Shown: positions 9,971 through 20,589 of the stretch, piece by piece | Layout: every line of letters starts with the position of its first letter | How positions within the stretch are numbered: position 1 is the first letter of the stretch | Assembly: GCA_028551475.1 (NCBI GenBank) | Contig: CM052354.1 | Location: 32,639,240 to 32,703,239, forward strand | DNA: 64,000 nt | Source of the DNA: Casuarina equisetifolia | Lineage: Eukaryota > Streptophyta > Magnoliopsida > Fagales > Casuarinaceae | Direction of reading: 5' to 3' | Notes under the pieces: model-generated | Told to the model about the DNA's origin: nothing | The model's input: only the letters and a program-made list of their open reading frames with translations | The model's database searches: none | Translations under genes and position numbers: made by a program

Positions 9971-11239
9971 CTCGTGTCAAGACAAAGCAATTGAGATATT
10001 GCAATCGCTTTTTGCAGCATCCTCGGGATCCTTGTGGTTCTTTCCTTGCTTAGCTTCCTTAGCCTCACCAGTGAAGAGGTCCCGACCTATCAGTTCCACC
10101 AATGTTCAAATGAAACATTCACCCCCAACCGCACCTGCCAGATTAACCTTAACCACCTGCTCTCTTACCTTTCGTCCAACGCCACGCATAAAGATGGTTT
10201 CTACAACACCACCGCCGGCCAAAGCCCCGTGACCACAGTTTACGGCCACTTCTTCTGCCGCGGTGACCTCCCTACCTCAACCTGCAGGGACTGCGTGACA
10301 ACCGGAGCCGAAGAGATCGTTCAGCAGTGCAACAGTGCCAAACCGCTCCTTAAGCTAGTGAATTCCACATTGAATGACTTGGTGCCTCAGGCCGCAAATG
10401 CCCCATCTGGTGATAAAACATTTGTTGCTAAAGAAGTCAGCTTTACGAAATTGCAAAAGCTCTACCGTCTTGTCCAGTACATCCCGTCATATCCAGCACT
10501 GATTGCGATTCCTGGCTCGGGCGAGCCATAACTGAACTTCCGATGTGTTACGATGGAAAGCAAGGGGGTAGAGTTTTGCGTCCAACTTGTGATCTTAGGT
10601 TCGAGATATACCCTTTTATCAGATGCAATCCGTCCCCACGCCTTCACTGGCACCGGCAGATGCTTCTTCTCCTGCCCCAAATCGGGTCACGAGACCAGAA
10701 GGTAAACTCAAAATTGATTGGCCACTTCGAATTCATCAAGTTTCTGTGCTTGGCTTTTACAGTATGTAATGCAGTTCTACTTGTCTCTGCAGGAGGAATT
10801 GCTTCACCGAAAGTTATCGTCATCTCCATTGCTGCGTTAGTTGCTGTTTCTCTGGTGCTATTTGCTGTTTCAGGAAGAGCAGCAAACAAGCGCGATTCGA
10901 TACCGGATGAAAATGGTAAAAAGATATTTGCTAGAATATACCTTTTCATATACATAAACCTTAGACAGGAATGCAATTGCTGTATCTACGTTATGACTTA
11001 ATAGTAACCCAAATTTACCCCATTTGTCTGCATATTAGGCACTGATTATTAAAGAGATTGTTTGAGGCATCCTTTACCTGCATGAACATTCTCAAGTTAG
11101 AGTTAAACATTGTAATCTTAAAGCAAGCAACATATTATGAGACAAAGATATAAATCCAAAAATTTCATACTTCGGTATGGCAAGGATCTTTGGAACTGAT
11201 CAAACTAAAGGAAAACTAGTACCATTGTTGGAACATGGT

Positions 11240-12205
11240 AAGTATAAGATTATATGATATTTATATATCAATAGCTAGAATCTAAGGAAAAATGTTATTA
11301 GTAATATTAGAAATTTCATAGTAAAATAAAGAAAAGAGAAAAGGGAAAAAAATGTCATTGTATCTAAAAAGAAAATTCAGAGATGAGTTGTTGTATCAAC
11401 TTTTCCTACAATAGATTTTATAAGTATTAAATTGTATTGCATTAGTGACATAGAAGTAGTTACAAAATGTAACCAATATTGATACAATTGGATATAATTT
11501 TAAGGTTTTGTAATCATTTTGGTTACATTGCTAAGTTTTTTTTTGTGAAAAGTCAAATTATATATCACTGTAAAAAATTTACAAAATTGTTCGGTTACAA
11601 AATATCATCATTTAAGCTCAAACATTGCACTTGGCAAATTTCAAAGTTCTTGTAAAAAATTATTACAATTTATAAGCTTAACTCCTCTAGTAGATGAAAT
11701 CTTCCCTCTCATATCCTTTTTTATTTTAGCAATAATGGTTGAGTTATCTAGACTTGTATCGCAGAATCTTCTTCTATTCTTTTCTCTCTAAATGTGATAC
11801 AATACGGCTTTAAAAGATATACTTAGCAAAGTTGCTACAAAACTCTTCCTCTTGACAATCTTGATCATCTAACATATTTTAGCTTTCCAGTGTTCAATCC
11901 TTCGAGTTAATCCATTTATGCTTAACAGAGCCTTTCAAATGTAGTTTGTAAATCTACATTTAAAAAATAAATGTTCTTGTGATTCTTCTTCTTGTTGGCA
12001 GAGATTGCATTGTAGATCCATTGAACCATTCCATTTAGTCACTCAATTTGTTGTGGATAGTTTGTCTTTCAAAGTGATCCAGCAGATAAAATTATGCTCT
12101 GGTACTCCTTATTTCCATACAAGTGTTGCCTATTCAGTATTTTCTATGTTCTCTCTTAGTGCTACATAACTTTTGGCAATATTGTATTCTGAGTCTATTA
12201 CTAGT
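11240..12205 (+). other. CRK-E intron, left of the copia insertion
   Basis: AT-rich intron DNA. The stretch near 11455-11545 matches the relic at 19881-19960 and is roughly similar to 27370-27430 in CRK-F, confirming intron homology among type I copies. No other feature seen. Confidence 0.6.
12201..12205. repeat. Left target-site duplication of copia-1 (CTAGT)
   Basis: CTAGT here and at 17143-17147 directly abut the two LTRs. Confidence 0.9.
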
Positions 12206-12606
12206 TGTTGAATGATAAAGGCAATTTGTAAAGGAGATGTAGGAAGAGAGCACACGAACGACTGAACCAAATGGTTCTAGGATACTTAGTAAAAGCATAA
12301 GCAAATTACAGTGAGTTCCAAGTGAACTTCTGGTTTGTAGTCAGCACGTTACATGTCTCTTACTAGTGCTGCTACTTAAAGACAGAAAGATAAACTAGCA
12401 ACCTAGGTCTATGATTGCTATGCCCGCATTGGGACTTACAAAAGTAAGGTCTTTACCATTTTTTCAAAAAGCATACAGCACCATGCTTTTCCCATCTTGT
12501 CTTGATGCTCTTTACGTTACCTTCACCTTGTCTTCATTTATGAGGTTGCCGTGTTTCAACAAAAGACTTCTAAAGCTTGTCTAGCAGTCATGTCACATGT
12601 TCAACA
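12206..12606 (-). repeat. Copia-1 3' LTR
   Basis: 401 bp, TG...CA ended; counterpart at 16742-17142. Confidence 0.95.
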
Positions 12607-13830
12607 TCCCTCCTTGACGGGATCTGCTCCCATTCCAGTAAGTTCCTTGAGTTTCTCATATTGAGCTCGAGGAAGGCTTTTTGTGAACATATCAGCTACT
12701 TGATCACTGCTTTGACAGAATTCAAACTTTACAACTTTGGCTTCAACTAGCTCTCGAACGTAGTGGACTCTTAAGGATACATGTTTAGTTTTGGAATGAT
12801 GACTAGGATTTTTGGTCATTGCAATGGCTGATTTGTTGTCACTTAAGATGATTGTCTCTTTCTTTTGTTCGAACCCCAGTTCTTGTAGGACTCTTCTAAG
12901 TCAAACTGCTTGGCACGCAACTGTAGAGGAGGCCACGTATTCAGCTTCTACAGTTGATAGTGAAACGGAATCTTGTTTCTTAGAGGACCATGATATAGCT
13001 GTTGTTCCTAAATGGAAAATGAATCTGCTTGTACTCCTTGAGTCTTTGATATCACCTCCCCAATCGTTGTCATAGAAACCCTCCAAAACAAACTCCTTTG
13101 CTTGACCATAGAACAAACCAAGGTTAAGTGTACCACGGACATACCTTAATACTCTTTTAAGCTTGCACATGTGAGCCTTGGATGGATGTTGCATTTGCCT
13201 AGACAATACAGACACGGTGTACAAAATATCTGGTCGAGTTGCACTCAAATACAGAAGGCTTCCTATCAAGCTTCTATAGATTGTGCCAGCTACCTCACTT
13301 GAGCCATTATTTGAGCAAATCTTCTCAGTTGGAACGATTAGAGTTGAGACTGGGTTGCAATCTGTCATTCTGTATTTTTCCAGCAAACCTCTTGCAAACT
13401 TTTGTTAAGAGAGAAAGATCCCTCCTAGAGTCTGCGACACTTCCAACCCAAGAAAGAACTTTATCTCCCCTATATCGTTCATTTCAAAAGCTTGCATCAT
13501 ATCTTCCTTGAATTTTTTCACAAGTTCTACATTGTTTCCTGTGAATATTAGATCATCTACATAGATAGATACAATAAGTACCGAGTTACTTTCCTGAGAG
13601 ATAAAGAGTGTAGGCTCGCTTGGACATCTTGTGAAGCCATTGTTAGAAAAATATCCTGCAATCTTGCTGTACCATGCCCTTGGAGCCTGCCGTAGTCCAT
13701 ATAATGCCTTCTTAAGCTTGAGTACCTTCCCTTCAGCACTATCTTCTTCATATCCAATTGGTTGTTCTACAAAGATTTCTTCTTCAACTTCTCCGTTTAA
13801 GAAGGCAGCTTTGACATCTAGCTGCCACAC
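12607..13830 (-). pseudogene. Copia-1 reverse transcriptase C-terminal part and RNase H
   Basis: The stretch 13405-13830 has the copia reverse-transcriptase signature YVDDLIF with a FLGLEV end. The stretch 12901-13386 has copia RNase H features (ATRPDI, KRVLRYVRGT, SRSTS, WSSKKQ, SLSTVEAEY). The end of the polyprotein reads through to about 12607 (RVHYVRELVEAKVVKFEF, then DMFTKSLPR). Stops and frame changes near 13400, 12900 and 13835 separate the pieces. Confidence 0.9.
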
Positions 13831-13842
13831 CTTCCACTTGTG

Positions 13843-14505
13843 CTATGCTGCAATGGCTAAGACAATTATGATGGTTTCTAGCCGTGCAACAGGAGAGAAT
13901 GTTTCTCCAAAATCGACACCAGCCACTTGGGAGTACCCTTTGGCCACAAGCCTAGCTTTATGCCTTACAATCACCCCTTCAGCATTGGTTTTTGTTTTAA
14001 AAACCCATTTTAACCCCATGGGCTTCTTCCCAGTAGGGAGATCAGCAACCTCCCACGTATTGTTTTTCTTGATAGTGTTGATCTCTTCATCCATAGTTGA
14101 TTGCCATTCTTGGTCTTGCATTGCCTCCTCATAAGTGACTGGCTCCAAAGTGGCTGAGTTGCAACTTTCATATAGATCTTCAAGACTTCTCATCCGGACT
14201 GAGGACATGTCAGAAAATTCTTTCTGAATACTGGATCTTTGCATGCCTACTTCCACTGAGAAAAAGTCAGTGTGGCTATCACTTTGTGGTGGAGTGAATG
14301 GAGATGAAGAGCTTGTTTCTCCTCCAAACACGTTGCCTTCTTCCTGCAACTTACTTTCTGTGGGAGTGATGATATGAATGCTTTTGTTGTCCATATGCTT
14401 TTTTTTGGTCTCCCAATTCCACGCAGCACCTTCATCAACTACAAGATCACGGCTAATCACCAACTTGTTAGTGGTTAAGTCAAGTACTCGGTATGCTTTA
14501 GACAT
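13843..14505 (-). pseudogene. Copia-1 reverse transcriptase N-terminal part
   Basis: 220 open codons with the typical copia linker and RT start (WQSTMDEEINTIKKNNTWE, KWVFKTKTNAEG, RLVAKGYSQ, FSPVARLETI). RT continues in the stretch beginning at 13830 after a break. Confidence 0.9.
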
Positions 14506-14541
14506 TTGGTTGTACCCGAGTAGAACTCCCTCACTGGCTCT

Positions 14542-15462
14542 TCATTCCAGTTTGGAGCGTTTGTGTTCCAGAGTATGTATGTAACACACACTACCAAAAA
14601 TTCTGAGATGCTGGACAACAAGCTTTCTTCCAGTCCATGCTTCATATGGCGTGACTCCTTTCAGAGCTGCAGTGGGAGTTCGATTTAGAAGATAAACAAC
14701 TGTGTTTACTGCTTCTCCCCAATATTTGTTTGAAACTTGTTTCTCTTCCAGCATACATCTGGCCATAGCTAAAACTGTGCGGTTTTTTCGCTCAGCCACA
14801 CCGTTTTGTTGTGGTGAATAGCTAGTTGTTCGTTGATGCCTTATTCCCTGTTTAGCACATAGTTTTCCAAACTCTGTAGAGAGATATTCGCCACCTTGGT
14901 CAGAGCAGAAGCTCTTGATGTGCCTTCCACTTTCTTTCTCTACTGCTGCTTAGAAGTGTTTAAAAGCTTGGAACACTGCGCCTTTCTCCTTAAGGAAGTA
15001 AACCCAACAATATCGAGAGGCATCATCAATAAAGAGTACAAAAAATCTGTTACCTTCCAAAGTGATAGTTCTCATTGGACCGCACACATCAGTATGCACA
15101 AGATCCAACAACTCCGTGTGATAAGTTTTGATTTGTGTCTGAAACGGCTTTCTGGTGCTTTTCCCGAACTAGCAACCTGCACAAATACTTTTAACTTGTT
15201 TTATTGCTGGCAGTCCTTCCACCATTTGTTGTTTCTGAAGTTGCTCAAGGGCTTCAAAGTTGAGGTGCCCAAACCGATGGTGCCACAGCCAACTTTTGTC
15301 TTCCTCCATGCTCAAAGCAGCAGGAACATCATACTCAAATAGAATTGGAAAATTCCTAGAGTTTTTCATATCAATGGCAGCTATCTCTCTGGTCATGGTT
15401 GGGTCATCAAAGATCCTACACGAGCTTCCTTTAAAGAGAATAGCATATCTACTCTGGATCAT
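14542..15462 (-). pseudogene. Copia-1 integrase
   Basis: An H-H...C-C type N-terminal zinc region (HHRFGHLNFEALEQL, then a C-x-x-C pair near 15169) is followed after a TAG by the catalytic core and by the conserved end (AERKNRTVLAMARCML, YLLNRTPTAAL, YEAWTGRK). Interrupted by stops near 15166 and 14954. Integrase would insert element DNA into the genome; this copy cannot be made whole. Confidence 0.88.
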
Positions 15463-15531
15463 TTATCCCACACTTAGCAAATTTGCTTCAAGTGCAGGCA
15501 CAAAAAGGACATCCTTAATTAGCTTGACACC

Positions 15532-16688
15532 TTATGGGGTTATAACTGATACAGCTCCTTTCCCTACTATATCTATAAAATGGTCATCTCCAAGCCTAAC
15601 TCTAGATCTATAGGTACGATCTAGTTGGCTGAATATATGATCGAATGGGGACATATGGTTCGTGCAGCCACTATCCACAAACCAAAGCCTATGGTCAGCG
15701 GGTGAGGCAGACAAGCTTGCAAAGAACAAGGTTGCTGCTTCATCCGAAGTATCTTCTGCCGACTTTGCTTCTTATGTTTCTTTGTGCCTACAATTTTTTT
15801 CAACATGTCCAAACCGTTGACAATTTTTGCACTGAGGTTTACCCTTATGCCAACAATACTTTTCTAGATGGTTAGACTTTTTACATACCCCACACGGTGG
15901 ATATCTAGATCTACCCTCCGAAGGTTGTTCAATTAAGGATTTTTCCTCACTGGTTTTTGAACTTGCAAACATCTTGGCTTTAAATGCCATTTCATCATTT
16001 GCTCTCTCCTTTCTCCTACATATCCTTTTTTCAAATGCTATTAAGGACCCTACTAACTCCGACACTGGCATATTGACAAAATCCTTTGTCTCCTCAATTG
16101 TGGTAACTATTGCATCAAATTTTTCTATGAGACTAATGAGAATTTTTTCTACTATACGAGACTCAGGCCATTCTTCACCTAGGTTTCAGATTTGACTCAC
16201 AACAGTGTTAACTCTAAAGAAATAGGCATTTATAGTTTCTGCATCTTCCATTTTGAGCAATTCAAAGTCCCCTTTCAAGGATTGAAAACAGATAGCACGT
16301 ACCTTTGCAGTGCCTACAAATTCATTTCTTAGAGTGATCCAAGCTTCATGTGGAGTGGTTGCATGACTGATACGATGGAGCTCACTGTCTGCAACACCCA
16401 TCTGAAGCACCACAAGAACTTTAAACTCTCTCTCTCTTGTTGCTTTCTGATACGCTCACGTTCGGTAGGTGTGAGTTCAGAAGTTGATGTTGATGTGGTT
16501 GTGGGAGTTCCAACTTCAACAAGCTCCCACATTCCTTGGCATTTTAGATAAGTTGTCATCTGAAGGGACCATGTTTGATAATTGGTCTCATTGAGAATAG
16601 GCAGCGGAATAGTGGAGCCAGGAATGATTAGAGCAGACTGTGGAGGAGATATTGAAGAAGAGGCACTAGAGGACGGAGTAGAGGCCAT
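15532..16688 (-). pseudogene. Copia-1 gag and protease
   Basis: Gag begins at 16688 (MASTPSSSAS) with a typical copia gag N-terminus (NETNYQTWSLQMTTYL). It is frameshifted near 16420 and stopped near 16186. The stretch 15772-16071 has two CX2CX4HX4C zinc knuckles (CGVCKKSNHLEKYC and CKNCQRFGHVEKNC). The stretch 15532-15729 has the aspartic protease motif DSGCTNHM. Several frame breaks. Confidence 0.9.
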
Positions 16689-16727
16689 TTCTGAAATTAG
16701 TGAAGATTTTCAGACAAAAAGGAACCT

Positions 16728-16740
16728 GGCTCTGATACCA
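16728..16740 (-). other. Copia-1 primer-binding site
   Basis: Minus strand TGGTATCAGAGCC, complementary to plant initiator tRNA-Met, one base from the 5' LTR. Confidence 0.9.
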
Positions 16741-16741
16741 C

Positions 16742-17142
16742 TGTTGAACGATAAAGGCAGTTTGTAAAGGAGATGTAGGAAGAGAGCACACGAACGACTA
16801 AACCAAATGGTTCTAGGATACTTAGTAAAAGCGGAAGCAAATTACAGTGAGTTCCAAGTGAACTTCTAGTTTGTAGTCAGCACATTACATGTCTCTTACT
16901 AGTGCTGCTACTTAAAGACAAAAAGATAAACTAGCAACCTAGGTCTATGATTGCTATGCCCGTATTAGGACTTACAAAAGTAAGGTCTTTACCATGTTTT
17001 CAAAAAGCATACAGCACCATGCTTTTCCTATCTTGTCTTGATGCTCTTTATGTTACCTTCACCTTGTCTTCATTTATAAGGTTGCCATGTTTCAACAAAA
17101 GACTTATAAAGCTTGTCTAGCAGTCACGTCACATGTTCAACA
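16742..17142 (-). repeat. Copia-1 5' LTR
   Basis: 401 bp; differs from 12206-12606 at about 17 positions by eye, mostly transitions. Confidence 0.95.
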
Positions 17143-17966
17143 CTAGTTGTATGAGTTCACTTCTTTCTTGTAAAATATTCCTAAAATTCCAAGCTAGTGA
17201 TTCTTTCATCTCAACTTCTAATACATTCCTTCCCTTCAAATTTTCTGTTATCATCCATTAAACCAATAAAGAGTTTGCAATGGTTATATATTTCCGGAAT
17301 ATGAATGCATGGACAATTTTCTATATAGTCCTATGTATATAGTTTTGGTGACCGATTACTTGAGATTTTAAATGGCAACAGCAATAGCTTTTTCAACTCA
17401 TCAAACAATGTTGCAGACTTGTTGGCCTATGTGAGTATAAATGACATTCTAACATTATGTTTTACCTTCCTAAACAAGAGTTTCATGTATACTTGTCTCT
17501 AAAAAATGAATTACTATAAGTAAAATCTACAAATTACCAAAATATTTTGAACTCTCTTTGTTGTTATTGTCTATAACATCACTTACATCTAAATTTAGAA
17601 AATGATGATACTACAAAATCTGTATCCATGGATGCAGGTTTGGGAACATTGGAACAATGAAAAGCACTTGGATTTTTTAGATCCGAGTTTGAGAGATTCT
17701 TAATAAGTGAAGTTATTGGGTGTATCCATGTTGGCCTACTACGCGTTCAAGAAAATCCAGCAGACAGACCCACCATGGCAACAATAGATCTCATGCTTGA
17801 CAATTACTCTACGACTTTGCCGTTACCTCAATATTCACCATTTTTCCAAGAAAAGAGAACTGAGCCAAACCCACCCACAGAGGACCAAGAGTCTGCTCAA
17901 CCTGCAAATAAGATAGTGCCATATTCTGCCAATGAAGAACCAATTACGGAAGTACACTCCCGATAG

Positions 17967-18932
17967 TGCGAGTAACAAGAGATTCTTGGAATTAGTATCT
18001 CTTTGATTTGTCGTGAGGCCCACACACCATGACCATTCTCTAAGAATGGCTTTGTGGATGGTTACCCATTATTTTTTCATAAAACTTCTATTGTGTTGCC
18101 CTATTCTTAGTTTCCAATAGTTTCATGTCACATAGATTTCACAAAAGTGTTATAATATAAGAAATAAATGTAAGATATTTGGAAGTTTCTAACCTCCATC
18201 TTTTTGTAATTTTTATAATTCTTATAATGCTAAGCTACATATATACGTTCCACATACTATTTTTATAAAATAAACTTACCTTTTCACAAAACAAAAAAGA
18301 AAAAGAAATGCAAGAGACTTGTATAATTTAATCAAGTCTTATACATTGGTTATTGCATGTTGGATTGCTCTAGTAACGGTGTCTTGTGCTTTTGCTACAA
18401 GATTAGTTCTCATGGTAAGGCTTTTGTAGCTGATACAACATCTTTTTCATTTTACCGTTTTTCGAAAATCTTGTTCCTATGTAACTTGGCTTGACCACAA
18501 ACCCAAACCTTGATCAAAGAATATGCGATGATGAACTGTGGGACTGTTGTAACTCCTCTAGGATCAAAAGAAACAACTGGGCAAAAAGATGATAGCGGAG
18601 CTACGAATCCCACAAAATTCAAATAATTAGCAAAGAAATTGCTTCAATCTCGATCACCAAACCTAATATCCTGCTTCTTGTAAGTATATTATCTCTACTT
18701 ATGTCAAAGTAGGGAAACCCATTCTAGAACCCATAGGCAGTAGGTGGCAAACCCCTATCATTAGTAAGGTTAGGATTATGTATCCACACTTATGATATGG
18801 GATATATATCCGTAACAGCTTGTGATAAATCCCTCTCAGAATCATTTCAAGAAGGGTATATGAGTGTTGACGTATTTGGAAGAAACTAAAGAGTAAGGCT
18901 TATTTTACTCTAATGCTCGAAAATCTAATCAT
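17967..18932. other. 3' flank of CRK-E, no gene seen
   Basis: AT-rich DNA with a CRK-like 3' UTR at first, then sequence with no recognised domain, repeat or RNA gene. Confidence 0.4.
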
Positions 18933-19051
18933 GTTGGATACTATAATGCCAATTGGGGAGGAGGTTTAGAAGCTCGAAAAAGTAATTCAAGATATGTTAG
19001 ATATGTTTTTGTCTTAGGGTTAGGAACTCTATCTTGGAAATCAAAAGAATA
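18933..19051 (+). mobile_element. Short Ty1/copia RNase H relic
   Basis: Translation of about 39 codons from 18933 to a stop has the copia RNase H pattern: GYYNANWGGGLEARKSNSR, then YVFVLGLGTLSWKSKE. It is opposite in strand to copia-1 and has no LTRs nearby. Confidence 0.65.
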
Positions 19052-19081
19052 AGTAAGGATTGTGTTTTCTGCGATCCATCC

Positions 19082-19290
19082 TAAGTCCAATTAATCCAAA
19101 AGCAAATCACTTCCCTCAATGCTAATGAAGCATATATAACTAACACGTACCCCCAGCAGCAAGTCTTGTCAACATTTTGACAAGTCAAGACTTCATGCAA
19201 ATTAAAATTGTTATATAAAAATAGTAATTGTCACATGTTAGTAATATCTAATCTAATCAATCTTATATTTTTAGGTCTCCTTTTTCTATG
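19082..19290 (+). pseudogene. Relic of a type II CRK 3' end
   Basis: 19085-19155 matches the last coding codons of CRK-D and CRK-A (Q-S-K-S-K-S-L-P-S region) with a frameshift. 19190-19285 matches the CRK-A 3' flank. This is the remnant of a further type II copy between CRK-E and CRK-D. Confidence 0.7.
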
Positions 19291-19634
19291 GTTAATTCTC
19301 CAAGACAAAGTAAAACTATTTTAATATAATGTCAAAGTTCTGATCCAAGCAAGATGCTTTATCCCTTGTAAACTGAGTTTCTGGCATTCAATTAGTCCTG
19401 ACATCACTTCTAACTATCCTATGCTCAAGGTGCGTGAACCTGTTAAAAATAATTGTTTTTACGAGTTGTTTCCTAGGACTCGTGGCAAGGCAGAATTGTT
19501 GTCAAAGACTCCCTGTTTTCGAAGGAACCAAAAAAGAAAGGGGCCGTGTTCCTTTCGCTTTTGACATGTCCAAATCAATGTGACGGAATTGTTCCAAGTC
19601 AACACTTGGAATGCCAATTTGCTCTGTTTCATTG

Positions 19635-19658
19635 TCAAGAAAGTCGGCAGGAAAACTC
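19635..19658 (+). promoter_or_regulatory. Shared CRK promoter block, third copy
   Basis: AAGTCGGCAGGAAAACTCT-type copy of the block at 9841-9863, preceded by CCAAGTCAACACTTGG (contains a W-box core in reverse). Here it abuts an inverted DUF26 fragment, so it no longer drives its own gene. Confidence 0.45.
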
Positions 19659-19659
19659 T

Positions 19660-19862
19660 TCTCTGTCCTGCTCTTGTGGCTCCGAAGACAGAAATCATAA
19701 TCGGTGCTGGGAATGTCAGGGATGCACTGAACCAAGCTGTAGAGATTCTGCAATTTCGTAAAGCTAACTTCCTTAATAGCAAACGTTTTAGCAGCGTTTG
19801 GATTGTGGCATATAAACTTGGTCTCCCAGCGTTTGCGGCCTGGGAGACCAAGTCATCCAACA
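19660..19862 (-). pseudogene. Inverted type I DUF26 fragment
   Basis: On the minus strand the sequence reads DDLVSQAANA, then after a frameshift QNLYSLVQCIPDIPSTDYDF and CLRS. This corresponds to the second DUF26 of CRK-B (LVQCIPVISSTDCDSC). One core Cys is Tyr. All other CRK copies in the window are on the plus strand, so this piece was inverted. It is truncated on both sides and contains the palindrome at 19816-19853. Confidence 0.75.
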
Positions 19863-19880
19863 TGGATTGTGGCATATAAA
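19799..19880. repeat. 18-bp direct repeat enclosing a 14-bp-arm palindrome
   Basis: TGGATTGTGGCATATAAA occurs at 19799-19816 and 19863-19880. Between them are perfect inverted arms ACTTGGTCTCCCAG (19816-19829) and CTGGGAGACCAAGT (19840-19853) with a 10-base loop. The arms lie within the inverted DUF26 fragment, where undisturbed copies lack the second arm. Confidence 0.9.
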
Positions 19881-20117
19881 TAGTTACAAAATGTAACCAA
19901 TAGTGATACACGTAGATATAATTCTAAGGTTTTATAACCATTTTTGTCATATTGGTAAGCTAGTTGTGTTGATTTGAATTGGTTACATATCTCCAAGGTA
20001 TCCAATGCATGGACAATTTGCATTGGTTTTGTTATCGTATTATTTGAGATTTTAAGTAGCAATAATAATGGCTCTTTTAACTCACCAGATAATATTATAG
20101 ACTTGTTGAACTATGTG
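19881..20117 (+). pseudogene. Relic of a type I CRK intron and penultimate exon
   Basis: 19881-19960 matches the CRK-E intron (about 11455-11545). 19990-20117 matches the exon that encodes the APE region and LLEILNGNSN-like segment in type I copies (compare 17280-17437), with frame breaks. Together with the type II relic at 19.1 kb this suggests a fourth, largely erased gene pair. Confidence 0.7.
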
Positions 20118-20412
20118 AGCATAAAGAACATATTCTAACATCACATTTTACCTTCCTAAACAAGAGTTTCATGTGTACTTGTCTCTAGAAAATGAATTAC
20201 TACAACTTAAATCTACAAACTATCAAACTATTGGGAATTCTCTTTGTTGTCATATTCAACCAAGTTAATCATACTAACAATGAAACCCAACAAAAAGAAT
20301 TAATTCAAGATACTATAGTAAGTGATTCATGGTTTGAAAGTGTAAGTAAAATTAGGATGATAGTTTAATACAATAAAATGTAATTTACCCTTACCTTGCC
20401 TCTGTTATTGTC
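20118..20412. other. AT-rich upstream region of CRK-D
   Basis: Intron-like continuation of the preceding relic, then upstream DNA. No other feature seen. Confidence 0.4.
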
Positions 20413-20420
20413 TATAAAAA
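20413..20420 (+). promoter_or_regulatory. TATA box of CRK-D
   Basis: TATAAAAA, 177 bases upstream of ATG 20590. An out-of-frame upstream ATG at 20502 and in-frame ATGs at 20521 and 20554 lie between them. Confidence 0.55.
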
Positions 20421-20589
20421 ATCGGGTTCCACGTCCAGTCTTCTTCTTTCTAGAATTTCTGGTCAAATTTGACGACAGCTGCATTACTGATTTTGCCGGT
20501 GATGGTGACGAGAGACATAAATGGAGGTGGCCTCCTCCCATGGCATCAAATCAATGCAGCCTTTACGTTCCCCAGCAATCTTAACTATC

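Larger units (their letters stand above)
12206..17142 (-). mobile_element. Copia-1: complete-length Ty1/copia LTR retrotransposon, minus strand, decayed coding region
   Basis: 4937 bp, bounded by two 401-bp LTRs that begin TGTTGAA and end TTCAACA, and flanked by the 5-bp target duplication CTAGT (12201-12205 and 17143-17147). On the minus strand the primer-binding site TGGTATCAGAGCC (16728-16740) sits one base inside the 5' LTR, and a purine tract lies inside the 3' LTR (12607-12616). Domain order gag, protease, integrase, reverse transcriptase, RNase H is the copia order. The frame is broken by several stops and frameshifts, so it is not autonomous. I count about 17 mismatches between the LTRs, roughly 96% identity. 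It lies in a CRK-E intron. Confidence 0.95.
10011..17966 (+). pseudogene. CRK-E: type I cysteine-rich receptor-like kinase pseudogene, split by a copia element
   Basis: Aligned with CRK-B, the ATG has become ATC (near 9999-10001). Signal peptide and first DUF26 (CRGDLPTSTCRDC) are present. A deletion of about 0.1 kb joins the two DUF26 domains near 10330. One-base deletions near 10487 and 10606 break the frame. The transmembrane exon (about 10795-10916) remains. A further deletion at about 11041 fuses the start of the first kinase exon to the catalytic-loop exon, removing the whole N-lobe, including the ATP-binding lysine. HRD reads HCN, a TGA interrupts the following segment, and DFG reads YFG. 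The next intron holds the 4.94-kb copia element. Remaining exons are at about 17280-17437 and 17639-17966, with two stops near 17701. The tail is type I. Confidence 0.9.
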
